From assembly GCF_028898845.1 (NCBI RefSeq), contig NZ_CP118574.1, forward strand, positions 3,286,001-3,350,000: a DNA stretch of 64,000 bases. The letters are read 5' to 3'. The notes beneath the pieces are model-generated. The model was not told the DNA's origin, did not search any database, and saw nothing but the letters and a program-made list of their open reading frames with translations. A program made the translations under genes and the position numbers. This document shows positions 44,703 through 54,320 of this stretch, one piece after another. This DNA is from Streptomyces sp. WZ-12. Lineage in GTDB: Bacteria > Actinomycetota > Actinomycetes > Streptomycetales > Streptomycetaceae. How positions within the stretch are numbered: position 1 is the stretch's first letter; every line of letters starts with the position of its first letter.

Positions 44703-45757
44703 TGACCACCGCACCCGAGAAGAACGCAGCAGCGACCCACACCGCCACCACGGGGTCGAAGAACCTCCTCGACCCGGGCTTCGAACTAACCCTGCGCCCC
44801 ATGCGGTACCCGGACTTCTACGACCGCTACCGGGACGCGATCAAGAACACCTGGACCGTGGAGGAGGTCGACCTCCACTCCGACGTGGCCGACCTCGCCA
44901 AGATGTCCCCCGGCGAGCAGCACCTCATCGGCCGTCTGGTGGCCTTCTTCGCCACCGGCGACTCGATCGTCGCCAACAACCTGGTGCTGACGCTCTACAA
45001 GCACATCAACTCCCCCGAGGCGCGGCTGTACTTGAGCCGTCAGCTCTTCGAGGAGGCGGTGCACGTCCAGTTCTACCTGACCCTGCTGGACACCTACCTC
45101 CCCGACCCGGAGGACCGGGCCGCCGCCTTCGCCGCGGTGGAGAACATCCCGTCCATCCGGGAGAAGGCCCAGTTCTGCTTCAAGTGGATGGACCACGTCG
45201 AGGAGATCGGGCAGCTGGAGACGAAGGCCGACCGCCGTCGCTTCCTGCTCAACCTCATCTGCTTCGCGGCCTGCATCGAGGGCCTGTTCTTCTACGGCGC
45301 GTTCGCGTACGTCTACTGGTTCCGGTCGCGGGGCCTGCTGCACGGCCTGGCCACCGGCACCAACTGGGTGTTCCGCGACGAGTCCATGCACATGGACTTC
45401 GCGTTCTCCGTGGTGGACACGGTCCGCCAGGAGGAGCCCGACCTCTTCGACGACGCGTTGGAGCAGGAGGTCACCGACATGCTCAAGGAGGCCGTCGAGG
45501 CCGAGCTCCAGTTCGCCCGCGACCTGTGCGGCGAGGGCCTGCCGGGGATGAACACCGCGTCGATGCGCGAGTACCTCCAGTGCGTCGCCGACCAGCGCCT
45601 GCGCCGCCTGGGCTTCCCGGCCGTCTTCGGCTCGGAGAACCCGTTCTCCTTCATGGAGCTGCAGAACGTCCAGGAGTTGACCAACTTCTTCGAGCGGCGC
45701 GCCTCGGCCTACCAGGTCGCCGTCGAGGGCTCGGTCTCGTTCGACGACGAGTTCTGA
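44702..45757 (+). CDS. nrdB: Class Ia ribonucleotide reductase, small subunit
   Basis: 351 residues. Supplies the tyrosyl radical through a di-iron (or Mn) centre. E118, H121 and Y125 lie in EAVHVQFY, matching the ligand and radical-tyrosine spacing of the E. coli protein (ETIHSRSY); the second pair of ligands is in FRDESMHMDF. Start ATG 44702 overlaps the nrdA stop by one base; an ATG at 44693 (MPVMTT) is possible. In S. coelicolor a third gene (nrdS) follows; here it is absent. Confidence 0.95.
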   Translation: MTTAPEKNAAATHTATTGSKNLLDPGFELTLRPMRYPDFYDRYRDAIKNTWTVEEVDLHSDVADLAKMSPGEQHLIGRLVAFFATGDSIVANNLVLTLYKHINSPEARLYLSRQLFEEAVHVQFYLTLLDTYLPDPEDRAAAFAAVENIPSIREKAQFCFKWMDHVEEIGQLETKADRRRFLLNLICFAACIEGLFFYGAFAYVYWFRSRGLLHGLATGTNWVFRDESMHMDFAFSVVDTVRQEEPDLFDDALEQEVTDMLKEAVEAELQFARDLCGEGLPGMNTASMREYLQCVADQRLRRLGFPAVFGSENPFSFMELQNVQELTNFFERRASAYQVAVEGSVSFDDEF

Positions 45758-45792
45758 TCCCGCGTCGGGTTCTGCTCCCGATCGACCGGACC

Positions 45793-45830
45793 GACGGCCG
45801 GACGGTGGCCTGCCCCGCCGTCCGGCCGTC
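45793..45830 (+). terminator. Intrinsic terminator after nrdB
   Basis: GACGGCCGGACGG (45793-45805) pairs perfectly with CCGTCCGGCCGTC (45818-45830) and is followed by CCGTTTTCCC. It ends the nrdAB operon. Confidence 0.9.
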
Positions 45831-45923
45831 CCGTTTTCCCCCGGCCGCCCGCCGAATGTGAGCGTTCGATTAGCGGGCGGCCGGAGCGGCAACCGGAGCC
45901 CTGCCCACCGCATCTACGCATGC

Positions 45924-47867
45924 ATGGAGGGAAGGAAAAGACGCCGGTACATCGACTATCCCCGCAACGGCCGTACGGGAGTGCGCCGTTGGCTGCCGTC
46001 CTGGCGGCTCTGGCTGGGATCGGGCGGGTTCGTCCTGCTCTGCCTCGCGGGGCTGTTCGCGGTCGTGTACGTGAAGATCGACATTCCCAACGAGAACGCG
46101 CTGGCCGCCCAGGAGGCCACCGTCTACTACTGGGCGGACGGCAGCCAGATGGTCAGCGTCGGCGCCGTCAACCGCCAGAACATCGCCCTCGACAAGGTGC
46201 CCAAGCACGTCCAGAACGCGGTGATAGCGGCGGAGAACGCCACCTTCTACAAGGACCACGGGGTCTCGCTCACCGGAATCGCCCGCGCCGCGGTGAACAT
46301 GGTCTCGGGCGGGGACACCCAGGGCGGTTCGACCATCACCCAGCAGTATGTGAAGAACACCTATCTCTCGCCGGATCAGACCGCCACCCGCAAGGTGAAG
46401 GAATTCATCATCGCGCTGAAGGTCAACAACCGGAAGTCCAAGTCGGAGATCCTGCGGGGATATCTCAACACCAGTTGGTTCGGCCGCGGTTCGAACGGAA
46501 TTCAGGCGGCCGCGCACGCCTATTACGGCATCGACGCCAAGGACCTCGATCCCAGCCAAGGGGCCCTGCTGGCGGCCCTGTTGAAGGGCTCCGAGCAGTA
46601 CGACCCGGGGCTGAGCAAGGCCAATCACGCGCGGGCGGTGGCGCGTTGGAAGTGGATACTCGACCGGCTGGTCACCACCGGTGCGATGAGCGAGCAGGAA
46701 AGGGCGCACTACCGCACGTTCCCCGAGCCGCGCCCGATGGCCAAACCCACCAGTCAGGCCGGCCAGATCGGCTATCTCGTCGACGTCGCCAACAAATTCG
46801 TCAAGAGCGCGACCGGGCTGACCGACAAGGACCTCGCCCGCGGCGGCTACCGCATCCACACCACGTTCGACAAGCGGTGCACCCACCAACTGGAGAAGGC
46901 CGTCGCCGACGTCCGCAAGAAGAATCTCGACCCGAAGAAGCGCACCGAGGACACCTACGCGGAATTCGGCGCGGCCTCGGTGCGCCCCGGTGACGGCGCC
47001 ATCGTCGCGCTCTACGGCGGGACCGACGCCACCTCGCACTTCGTCAACAACGCGGACACCTCCGCGGTCCCGGCCGGCTCCGCCTTCAAACCGTTCGTAC
47101 TGGCCACCGCCCTCCAGCAGGAGGCCGAGCGGTACGGGGACCAGCCGCGCCCGGTGGACACCGCCGGCGGCGCCGAGGAGTTGCGCGGCGCCCTGATGCG
47201 CGGCGAGAGCGCCCCGTTCGTCCAGGCCGGCAAGAAGCTGGGGTTGGAGCGGATCCGGGACCTGGTGCTCCGCGCCGGGCTGCACAAGGAGAGCCTGGCG
47301 CAACTGGAACAGACCTTCCCGCTGGGCACCTCGGCGCCCAGCGCGATCCGGCTGGCCAGCGCGTACACCACATTCGCAGGCGGCGGCCAGCACGCCGAGC
47401 CGTACGCGGTGACGAAGATGTCCCACCAGGGCAAGGGCGTCGCCGGCTTCGCCCGCGGTGAGCCGCAGCAGGTGCTCGCCCCGGCGGTGGCACAGGAGAT
47501 GACCGCCACGCTGGAGGGGCTGGGCTGGCGCGCGCTGAGCCCGGTGGGCGGCGAGTGGGCGCGGCAGCCGGTCGCGGCCGGGGCGACCGAGTCCGGGGAC
47601 CGGATGAAGTCGGCGTGGTTCGTGGGCACCCCGCCGCCGGCCGGCACCTGGAGCCGGCCGGCGAAGGCCACCCCCGGTGCCGGGGTCCGCGCCGACCGCG
47701 CCCCCAAAGAGGCGGACGGCGCCGAACCGACCACGGCGATCACGCTGTTCCGGAACAAGCCGGGTGCGCCCCAGTTGCTGCCGCTGAACGGCGTCGGCGG
47801 CCCCGACACCGGGCTGGGCACCTCGCTCCCGCCCCGGGTCTGGGCCGCCTATCAGAACGCCGCGTAG
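45924..47867 (+). CDS. GT51 penicillin-binding protein with decayed transpeptidase domain
   Basis: 647 residues: short basic tail, one membrane anchor (about 32-50), glycosyltransferase 51 domain with E104 in AAENATFYKDHG and QGGSTITQQYVKN, then a penicillin-binding domain. The latter keeps SxxK (S386 to K389, GSAFKPF) but SxN is replaced by ESAPF (about 429) and KTG by GAT (about 553-555). The stretch between SxxK and SxN is also short. So it can likely polymerise glycan but not cross-link. Start uncertain: ATG 45924 lacks a Shine-Dalgarno; a GTG at 45858 is upstream. Followed by the converging def gene. Confidence 0.82.
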   Translation: MEGRKRRRYIDYPRNGRTGVRRWLPSWRLWLGSGGFVLLCLAGLFAVVYVKIDIPNENALAAQEATVYYWADGSQMVSVGAVNRQNIALDKVPKHVQNAVIAAENATFYKDHGVSLTGIARAAVNMVSGGDTQGGSTITQQYVKNTYLSPDQTATRKVKEFIIALKVNNRKSKSEILRGYLNTSWFGRGSNGIQAAAHAYYGIDAKDLDPSQGALLAALLKGSEQYDPGLSKANHARAVARWKWILDRLVTTGAMSEQERAHYRTFPEPRPMAKPTSQAGQIGYLVDVANKFVKSATGLTDKDLARGGYRIHTTFDKRCTHQLEKAVADVRKKNLDPKKRTEDTYAEFGAASVRPGDGAIVALYGGTDATSHFVNNADTSAVPAGSAFKPFVLATALQQEAERYGDQPRPVDTAGGAEELRGALMRGESAPFVQAGKKLGLERIRDLVLRAGLHKESLAQLEQTFPLGTSAPSAIRLASAYTTFAGGGQHAEPYAVTKMSHQGKGVAGFARGEPQQVLAPAVAQEMTATLEGLGWRALSPVGGEWARQPVAAGATESGDRMKSAWFVGTPPPAGTWSRPAKATPGAGVRADRAPKEADGAEPTTAITLFRNKPGAPQLLPLNGVGGPDTGLGTSLPPRVWAAYQNAA

Positions 47868-47915
47868 GGCCGCAGGGGCCCGCACGGGGCCGGAGCCCCG
47901 CTCGTACCGCCGCGC

Positions 47916-48545
47916 TCAGTCGTTGGGCACGACGTCGTAGCGGGGCTCCTGCTCGGCCATCTGCTTGAGCACGTCCTTGCGCTCCCGCTTGGAGAGCCGG
48001 TCGATGTAGAGGTAGCCGTAGAGGTGGTCGGTCTCGTGCTGGAGGCAGCGCGCGAAGTAGCCGGTGCCCTGCACCACGATCGGCTCGCCCTTGGCGTTCT
48101 GGCCGCGCACCACCGCGTAGTCCGGGCGCGGCATCGCGGCGTAGGCACCGGGGACGGACAGGCAGCCCTCGTTGGAGTCGTCCAGCACCCGCTGCCCGGC
48201 CGGCAGCTCCTCCAGGACGGGGTTGCAGACCGCGCCGACGTGCCGGGCGCCCTCGTCGTCCGGGCAGTCGTAGACGAAGACCTTGAGGTCCACGCCGATC
48301 TGGTTGGCGGCCAGGCCGACGCCCTCGGCGGTGCGCTGGCTGGCGAACATGTCGTCGATCAGCTTCGCCAGCTCGTCGTCGAACGCGGTGACGTCCTTGC
48401 ACTCCTTGTGGAGCACGGGATTGCCGACCACGGTGATCGGACGGGAGGTGCCGCGCTCCCGGTGGGCCTCCTCACGCTCCTTGGCGTCCGTGACGTCGTC
48501 GACGAACGCGTCGCTCGCTTGCTGCTCGCTGTCCTGCTGGGCCAT
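47916..48545 (-). CDS. def: Peptide deformylase
   Basis: Removes the formyl group from new proteins. 209 residues, with an unusually long acidic N-terminus (about 35). The three motifs are [18 protein letters not shown] and QHETDHLYG, with Cys and two His as metal ligands and Glu as the base. In S. coelicolor it lies in the same neighbourhood next to the SigR locus. One of several Streptomyces deformylases. ATG at 48545 has GGCGGAGATGG upstream. Confidence 0.95.
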   Translation of the reverse strand: MAQQDSEQQASDAFVDDVTDAKEREEAHRERGTSRPITVVGNPVLHKECKDVTAFDDELAKLIDDMFASQRTAEGVGLAANQIGVDLKVFVYDCPDDEGARHVGAVCNPVLEELPAGQRVLDDSNEGCLSVPGAYAAMPRPDYAVVRGQNAKGEPIVVQGTGYFARCLQHETDHLYGYLYIDRLSKRERKDVLKQMAEQEPRYDVVPND

Positions 48546-48607
48546 CTCCGCCGTACGCCTTCCTGCAAAACCCTCGGGTAACGCCCTACAGCCTAATCCG
48601 TTGCCGG

Positions 48608-48628
48608 CGACGGCTTCCGGGGCCGTCG
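48608..48628 (-). terminator. Stem-loop after the TPR gene
   Basis: CGACGGC and GCCGTCG, 7-bp arms around seven bases, between the TPR gene end (48646) and def. Probably the TPR gene terminator. Confidence 0.55.
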
Positions 48629-48645
48629 AAACGCCTTCGACGGCG

Positions 48646-49644
48646 TCAGCAGACCTCTTCGAGATCGCGCCACTCCCGGGTGTCCGGGCTGTCCGCGACC
48701 CAGCCGTCCAGCAGTCCGCGCACCAACGCCGCCGGCGCCGCGATCCCGCACTCGCGCTCGGGGACCCACAGCGAGCCGGAGCCCGCGGTGCGGTGGCCCA
48801 GCGGCCCGGGGTGGCCCGGTTCGCTGTGGTCGTGCGGGTCCAGGTGCTCGCCGTCGCCCTCGTCGCTGGGCATCCGGCTCTCGGAGCAGGTGCGGCACAG
48901 CAGCCGCACCGACGACGACCAGTCCTCGGCCGCGAAGCCGGCGTCGGCGGCCAGTTGTTCCAGGGCGTCCCGGTCGTCCTCGGTGGCGGCCTCCAGGAGC
49001 ACCACCCAGGTGGGCACCGGGGACGGCGCCCACAACTCGATCTCGTCGAAGACCGGGAACGTCCGGGTCTCGCCGCCGGCCCCGGTGGTGGTGCGCTCGC
49101 CGTGCGGAACGCCGTCGTGCAGCACCACCTCGCCCCAGCGCCGGCCCGAGGACGGCAGCGGGATGGAGAGCACCTCGATCCGGGCCGGGTCCAGCCGGCG
49201 GCCCCAGACCACCTCGGCCTCGCCCTCCGGCGACAGCCGCACCGCGGCGCTGCCCAGCGCCATCCCCAGCGGCTCCCCGGTCGGCGAGCCCTCGCCGGGG
49301 ACCTTCAGGCCGTACGCCTGCCAGGCGCGGCGGGCCAACGGCCAGTCCTGGAGGGCGGTGGCGGCGATGCCGACGTTCCACCAGTCGGGCGCCCCGGTCT
49401 CGCGGTCCAGCAGCGCCACCGCGCGCAGTCCGGCGGCCCGGGCCTGTTCCCAGTCGTGCCGGAACTTGTGCAGCAGCGCGAGGTTGAACCAGGACTCCGA
49501 CAGCCAGGGTTCCATGTCCGCCGCGCGGGTCAGCAGCGCCCCGGCGTCCTCGTAACGGCCGTCGCCGATCAGCGTGAAAGCCCGGTCGGTCGCCTGCCGC
49601 CACGAGGCGGAGGGCCGGTGCCGTACCTTGCCGAAGATCCTCAC
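48646..49644 (-). CDS. Tetratricopeptide-repeat protein of unknown function
   Basis: 332 residues. Two TPR-like units lie at about 15-110 ([41 protein letters not shown]); the remainder is a conserved actinobacterial domain with C..C near [13 protein letters not shown] that may bind zinc. No signal or membrane segment. GTG at 49644 ([11 protein letters not shown]) has GCGGGA upstream and starts the conserved region; the upstream frame to 49764 is not conserved in type. It lies between def and the HD genes. Role not known to me. Confidence 0.75.
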   Translation of the reverse strand: MRIFGKVRHRPSASWRQATDRAFTLIGDGRYEDAGALLTRAADMEPWLSESWFNLALLHKFRHDWEQARAAGLRAVALLDRETGAPDWWNVGIAATALQDWPLARRAWQAYGLKVPGEGSPTGEPLGMALGSAAVRLSPEGEAEVVWGRRLDPARIEVLSIPLPSSGRRWGEVVLHDGVPHGERTTTGAGGETRTFPVFDEIELWAPSPVPTWVVLLEAATEDDRDALEQLAADAGFAAEDWSSSVRLLCRTCSESRMPSDEGDGEHLDPHDHSEPGHPGPLGHRTAGSGSLWVPERECGIAAPAALVRGLLDGWVADSPDTREWRDLEEVC

Positions 49645-49969
49645 GATTCCCGCCTGCTGGTTGCTCTTGTGCCGCTCCGGAGGTGTCCCGGGCGGCGCCC
49701 GGGGCCTTCTGGGGACCCACTCGACAACCTGCCACAGATTGCCGTCGGGCTCAGCCCGGTGCACAGCACCCCCGTGCGGCTCATGCCCTGCGCCGACCCC
49801 CTGAACCCCCCTTCAGGGGGCTTCCTTCGCATCCAACCATGCCCATCTCGCGGGCCGCTCATTACCCATGGGTTCCCGGGCGGTGGACGGCCCCGGAACA
49901 CTGCGCAACGGTGTGCGCGGGAGCCCGCCACGGGGCGCGGGCCGCCGGTGTTCGCGCCCGGGGCGACCC
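49645..49969. other. Gap before the TPR gene with two hairpins
   Basis: No gene. Hairpin 1: CCCCCTGAA (49797-49805) and TTCAGGGGG (49812-49820), perfect 9-bp arms. Hairpin 2: GGGCGCG (49933-49939) and CGCGCCC (49953-49959), close to the HD gene end and probably its terminator. The TPR promoter must lie in the remainder. Confidence 0.55.
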
Positions 49970-51289
49970 TCAACCCGCCCGGTCCGCGCGGGCCAGGACC
50001 CGGGCCAGCGCCTCGACCACCCGCGGCTCGTGGTCCCGGGCGGTGGCCAGCCGCAGCCGCTCCAGCGCCCGCAGTCTCGCCGCGGGCCCCACGCCCTCCG
50101 CCACCAGGTCCTCGTAGGCGTTGACGGTGCGGACGATACGGGCCGTGAGCGGCTGTTCCCGGTACGGATCGGCCTGCCGCTCGACAATCACCGCGACCTC
50201 CGGCGGGGCGCCGGTCTGCCGGGCCACGGCGCCGCCGAGCAGCGCGATCCGGCGCTGTTCGGCGGGCGGCAACGGGGCGGTGGCGCCCGCCGGTACCGGG
50301 TCGACGAGCGAGAGCTGGCCGATGTCGTGCATCAGCGCGGCGTGTTCGAGGACCTCCAAGTCCGGCCCGCCGAGCCCGAGTTCGCGCCCCACCTCGCGGC
50401 CGAGCGCGGCCACCTTGCGGGCGTGCCCCGGCGGGGTGCAGCCGGCGACCTCGGTGGCCCGGGCCAGCGAGGCGATGGTCTGCCGGTAGGTGGCGCGCAC
50501 CGCGGCGTACCGGCGGAAGGCGCTCTGGGCGAGCAGCAGCGGCAGGCAGAAGACGGGCAGTGCCCACAGGCCGGCGACGGCCACGCCCAGTGCGCTGACC
50601 ACCCCGGTGGCACAGATGGCGGTGCCGATGCCGGGCAGCGCCCGCAACTCGTCGCGCAGCAGCGGCCCGTACGGCCAGCCGGTCCTGGCCCGGATCAGCG
50701 CGGCCGCCACCACCGCGTCGCAGAGCGCGGTCAGCGCCAGCAGCACCGCCAGGAAGAGCGGGCGGGCCGGCCCGGCCACGCCCCCGGCGCGCAACACGCC
50801 CGCGGCGTAGAGGGGTTGGCAGCAGGTGGCGGCGAAGGCGACGGTCAGCATCCGGCGGGCCAGCGGATCGAGCACCGGGCCGCCGCCGCGCAGCAAGTAC
50901 GGGACGAGGCCGACCAGTTGGGCCGCCACCACCACCGCGAGGGTCTGCGGCACCCCGGGCGCGGCCGGCCGGCCGCCCACCTCGCCGAGCAGCGCGTAGC
51001 CGAGCGCCCCGGCCGCGCCGAGCGGGGCGCCCTCCCGGAGGCCGGGCACCGGGGACGCCGGGCGGACGGCGTCCGGGTACGGCGCCCGCGCGGACCGCGC
51101 CGCGGGGCGCTCGGGCCCGCGGCCGGCCGCGGCGGGGACCCGGCGCACCGCCTCGCCCGCCGCTATCAGCGCCCCGAAGGCCAGCGCGGCGCGCGGCCCG
51201 GTGATCCCGTGCCACAGGGTGTGCCCGAGGCCCCAGCCGGCCAGCACGGCGGCCGGGGCGGGCAGCCAGCCGGCCGGTCGGCCGGTCAC
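49970..51289 (-). CDS. Membrane protein with degenerate HD domain
   Basis: 439 residues: about seven N-terminal membrane helices, then an HD domain (about 240-430). HMDxx is seen as MHDIGQLS, so one HD pair remains, but the GYP half is missing: where HHExxDGxGYP belongs the protein has VIVERQADPYREQP. It is thus unlikely to hydrolyse c-di-GMP itself. GTG at 51289 overlaps the stop of the upstream HD-GYP gene (GTGA), so the two are made in equal amounts and may act together. Confidence 0.82.
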   Translation of the reverse strand: MTGRPAGWLPAPAAVLAGWGLGHTLWHGITGPRAALAFGALIAAGEAVRRVPAAAGRGPERPAARSARAPYPDAVRPASPVPGLREGAPLGAAGALGYALLGEVGGRPAAPGVPQTLAVVVAAQLVGLVPYLLRGGGPVLDPLARRMLTVAFAATCCQPLYAAGVLRAGGVAGPARPLFLAVLLALTALCDAVVAAALIRARTGWPYGPLLRDELRALPGIGTAICATGVVSALGVAVAGLWALPVFCLPLLLAQSAFRRYAAVRATYRQTIASLARATEVAGCTPPGHARKVAALGREVGRELGLGGPDLEVLEHAALMHDIGQLSLVDPVPAGATAPLPPAEQRRIALLGGAVARQTGAPPEVAVIVERQADPYREQPLTARIVRTVNAYEDLVAEGVGPAARLRALERLRLATARDHEPRVVEALARVLARADRAG

Positions 51290-52692
51290 CGGACGGCGCC
51301 GCGGGCCGCACCGGGCCCGTGGGACAGCCGAGTTGGCGGGACGTTTCCGCGCCCGGCCGGGGCCGGTTCCGACGCCCGCTCCTCCCCCGCGGTCACCCGC
51401 TCGGGGCGCCAGCCGTGCCGGTCCAGGGCGTCGGCCAGCGCCCGGACCATCCGCGGGTCGAACTGCGTCCCGGCGCACCGGCGGAGCTCGGCGACGGCGG
51501 CCGACACCGGGCGGGCGCGGCGGTAGGAGCGGGTGGAGGTCATCGCGTCGAAGGCGTCGGCGACCGCCACCACCCGGGCGCACTCGGGGATGTGGGCGCC
51601 GGTCAGGCCGTAGGGGTAGCCGCTGCCGTCCATCCGCTCGTGGTGGTGGAGGATCGCCGCCCTGGCCTCGCCCAGGAAGCCGATGCCGCGGACGATCTCG
51701 TGCCCGTACTCCGGGTGCAGCTCGATGATCCGCCGCTCCTCCGGTGTCAGCGGCCCGTCCTTCCGCAACACCCGGGTGGGCACGCCGAGTTTGCCGACGT
51801 CGTGCAGGATCCCGGCGAACCGCAGCACCTCCAGCCGGTCCTCCGGCAGGCCCAACTCCCGGGCGATCAGCACCGAGGCCCGGCCGACCCGCTCGCTGTG
51901 CCCGCGGGTGTAGCGGTCCTTGAGGTCGACGGCCTGGACGAGGGCGCGGACGGTGGCCTGGTGGGCGGCCCGTTCGCGCTGGTACTGGGCCCACGCCCAG
52001 CAGGTCAGATGGACCGGCAGCAGCACCAACAGCGCCGCGGGCGGCCCGTAGGCGCTGCGCCAGAGCACCGCCATCATCAGCCCGGTCAGCCCGTGGACGA
52101 GGTACGCCAGCGGCAGCCGGACCGCGGGACCGCGCCAGGCGGTGCGCACCGGATGCCGCTCGGCGAGGACCAGCACCCCGCCACCCAGCCCGACCAGGAC
52201 GGCGCAGCAGGCGCCGGCACCGGCCAGGGCGGGCGGCAGCAGCTCCGGGAAGGGGGCCGCGGCCGGCGCGACGGGACCGACGGCCCGGAAGACCTGGGCC
52301 GACGCCCAGGCGGCGAGGGCGAGTTCGGCGGTGTGCCAGAGACGGCGGGCGGCCGGCCAGGGCCGGGCGGCCGGGGCCAGCGCGGCACCGGGGACGGCCA
52401 CCAGGGCGGCCAGCGGTGGGGGCAACAGGAAGGATCCGGCGAGCAGTACGGGGGCGGCCCAGCCCGGCGGGAAGGTGCCGGGCGGCCCGTCGGGGCCCGG
52501 GGCGGGGCGCTGCGCTCCGTCGGTCAACGGGCAGCGGCGGATCCGCTCGCACAGGCCGTGCAGGGTGCCGAGGGCCAGGGCGCCGGTCCAGGGGGCGGCG
52601 GCGCCGAGCCGTACCGCGGGGGCCGCGCAGAGCGCCGCGGCCAGGGCGGCGCAGCCGATGTAGACCCGCGCGGCCGTCGGGAGTTCCCGCAT
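51286..52692 (-). CDS. Membrane HD-GYP phosphodiesterase
   Basis: 468 residues: seven or eight membrane helices (1-220) and an intact HD-GYP domain (about 250-425) with GHSERVG, LHDVGKLG, HPEYGHEI and HHHERMDGSGYP. Such domains degrade cyclic di-GMP, the second messenger that governs Streptomyces development through BldD. RBS GGAGG five bases before ATG 52692. First gene of a two-gene unit with the degenerate HD partner; 194 bases from rsrA. The membrane part lacks a known sensory domain. Confidence 0.88.
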   Translation of the reverse strand: MRELPTAARVYIGCAALAAALCAAPAVRLGAAAPWTGALALGTLHGLCERIRRCPLTDGAQRPAPGPDGPPGTFPPGWAAPVLLAGSFLLPPPLAALVAVPGAALAPAARPWPAARRLWHTAELALAAWASAQVFRAVGPVAPAAAPFPELLPPALAGAGACCAVLVGLGGGVLVLAERHPVRTAWRGPAVRLPLAYLVHGLTGLMMAVLWRSAYGPPAALLVLLPVHLTCWAWAQYQRERAAHQATVRALVQAVDLKDRYTRGHSERVGRASVLIARELGLPEDRLEVLRFAGILHDVGKLGVPTRVLRKDGPLTPEERRIIELHPEYGHEIVRGIGFLGEARAAILHHHERMDGSGYPYGLTGAHIPECARVVAVADAFDAMTSTRSYRRARPVSAAVAELRRCAGTQFDPRMVRALADALDRHGWRPERVTAGEERASEPAPAGRGNVPPTRLSHGPGAARGAVR

Positions 52693-52886
52693 CGCGCCCT
52701 CCTCACCCTGCCCGACGCTCTCCGTCGCGGCGGAGCGCCGCGTGCCTCGGGGTCCGGTGAGGATAGAGGGACGGGGGCGCCACGGGGGGCGCATCGATGA
52801 ATCGGGTGGGACGGACCGCGCTGCCCTCACTCCCAGGGGTGAGTGCGACGCGCGCCTGTTCGGCGCGCGGACGTCGGGGCGGGGTC

Positions 52887-53279
52887 CTACTCGGCGTGCG
52901 CGGTGTTGCCCGCCGGGTCGGCCTGCGAAGCGGGCGGCGGGGTGGCGCCGGCGGCGTCCGCCCGCTCCCGCTGGGCCTGTTCGTGCCGCGCCTGGTCCAG
53001 CACGCTCACCTCGGGCACGGCCTCCCCGGCCCGGATCAGGTCGATCCGGCCCATGACCTTGGAGCGCAGGTCGGTGGGGACGTCGTCGTGCCCGCAGCAG
53101 CGCTTGACCAGCTTCTTGACGGCCTGCTCCAGGCCGTACTTCTCCAGGCACGGCGAGCACTCGTCGAGATGGACCTGGAACTCGGCGCACTCGCCGGCCG
53201 GCATCTCCCGGTCGAGATACTCGTAAAGGTGGTCAAGGACCTCTGAGCAGTCCTTCTCGTGCGGCTCTCCGCAGCTCAT
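52887..53279 (-). CDS. rsrA: Zinc anti-sigma factor RsrA
   Basis: 130 residues. The ZAS motif is present: C11, H37, C41 and C44 (HLDECSPC), with C61/C62 after it; oxidation of C11 and C44 frees SigR. The N-terminal 80 residues match S. coelicolor RsrA closely; the Ala/Gln-rich C-terminal 45 are variable. The ATG overlaps the sigR stop, so the sigma factor and its inhibitor are co-translated. Confidence 0.96.
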   Translation of the reverse strand: MSCGEPHEKDCSEVLDHLYEYLDREMPAGECAEFQVHLDECSPCLEKYGLEQAVKKLVKRCCGHDDVPTDLRSKVMGRIDLIRAGEAVPEVSVLDQARHEQAQRERADAAGATPPPASQADPAGNTAHAE

Positions 53280-53980
53280 GATCCCGAGCCTTTCCGGTCG
53301 TGCGACTCCGGCGTGCCCGCGGACTGCGCCTCGGCGGCAGCCGCCCCCGCCGGGACCAGCCCGCGCTCACGGGCGTAATCCTCCAGCAGGCCGCGCAGTT
53401 GGCGACGACCGCGGTGGAGACGGGACATCACCGTGCCGATGGGTGTCCCCATGATGTCCGCGATCTCCTTGTACGCAAAGCCCTCAACGTCCGCGAGGTA
53501 GACGGCGATCCGGAACTCCTCCGGGATCGCCTGGAGCGCGGCCTTCACGTCCGAGTCCGGGAGGTGGTCCAGCGCCTGCGACTCGGCGGAGCGCAGCCCC
53601 GTCGACATGTGGGACTCCGCGCGCGCGAGCTGCCAGTCCTCGATCTCGTCGGCGGCGCTGCGCTGCGGCTCACGCTGCTTCTTGCGGTACGAGTTGATGA
53701 AGGTGTTGGTGAGGATCCGGTACAGCCATGCCTTGAGGTTGGTGCCCTCCCGGAACTGGTGGAAGGACGCGTACGCCTTGGCGTAGGTCTCCTGCACCAG
53801 GTCCTCCGCATCGGCCGGATTGCGCGTCATGCGCAGGGCGGCGGAGTACATCTGGTCCAGGAAGCCGAGGGCGTCCCGCTCGAAGCGCGCATTGCGCTCG
53901 GCGTCGCTCTCCGCCCCGCCCGCGGTCTGCTCCGCGGCCGGGCCGTCGGTCCCTTCGTCGGCTCCGGTGACCGGACCCAC
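53276..53980 (-). CDS. sigR: Thiol-oxidative-stress ECF sigma factor SigR
   Basis: 234 residues, sigma region 2 ([31 protein letters not shown]) and region 4 ([42 protein letters not shown]). It controls thioredoxin, mycothiol and protein quality-control genes. Start set at GTG 53980 ([10 protein letters not shown]), equivalent to the short, stable SigR. The frame stays open upstream and an ATG at 54148 (MGIACPA) would give the longer, unstable isoform made from the SigR-driven promoter in S. coelicolor; a matching promoter is at 54208-54234. Confidence 0.95.
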   Translation of the reverse strand: MGPVTGADEGTDGPAAEQTAGGAESDAERNARFERDALGFLDQMYSAALRMTRNPADAEDLVQETYAKAYASFHQFREGTNLKAWLYRILTNTFINSYRKKQREPQRSAADEIEDWQLARAESHMSTGLRSAESQALDHLPDSDVKAALQAIPEEFRIAVYLADVEGFAYKEIADIMGTPIGTVMSRLHRGRRQLRGLLEDYARERGLVPAGAAAAEAQSAGTPESHDRKGSGS

Positions 53981-54207
53981 CTCCTCCAACACCGTGGCGG
54001 ACCCCGCTGCCTGCGCCGCGGGCCCTCTCGATTCGGAGAATAGACGACGATCCGGTGCCCCCGCCGCTCCAACCAGGGCGGACTGGGTCACCTGCATCTT
54101 CGGCCACTGCAGGTCGGCGGCCGGGCGGGCCGGGCAAGCGATTCCCATGCGGCGGACTCCCATTCCTCGTTGCGCGCTGAACGTGCTCCACTGCCTACGC
54201 ATGGCAC

Positions 54208-54234
54208 AACAGCGGCACCCCGCCTGATCATTCC
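54208..54234 (-). promoter_or_regulatory. SigR-type promoter of sigR
   Basis: On the minus strand GGAAT-N19-GTT, one base longer than the GGAAT-N18-GTT consensus. Position, about 60 bases before the ATG of the longer SigR form, matches the feedback promoter sigRp2. Confidence 0.75.
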
Positions 54235-54320
54235 CGGCTCGGCCGGCCATTTCCGCACGCGAACCGCGGCGGGCGACGCCGGGGCCCGCGGTCACCCGCT
54301 GCCGCACCGCCCGGACCGGG

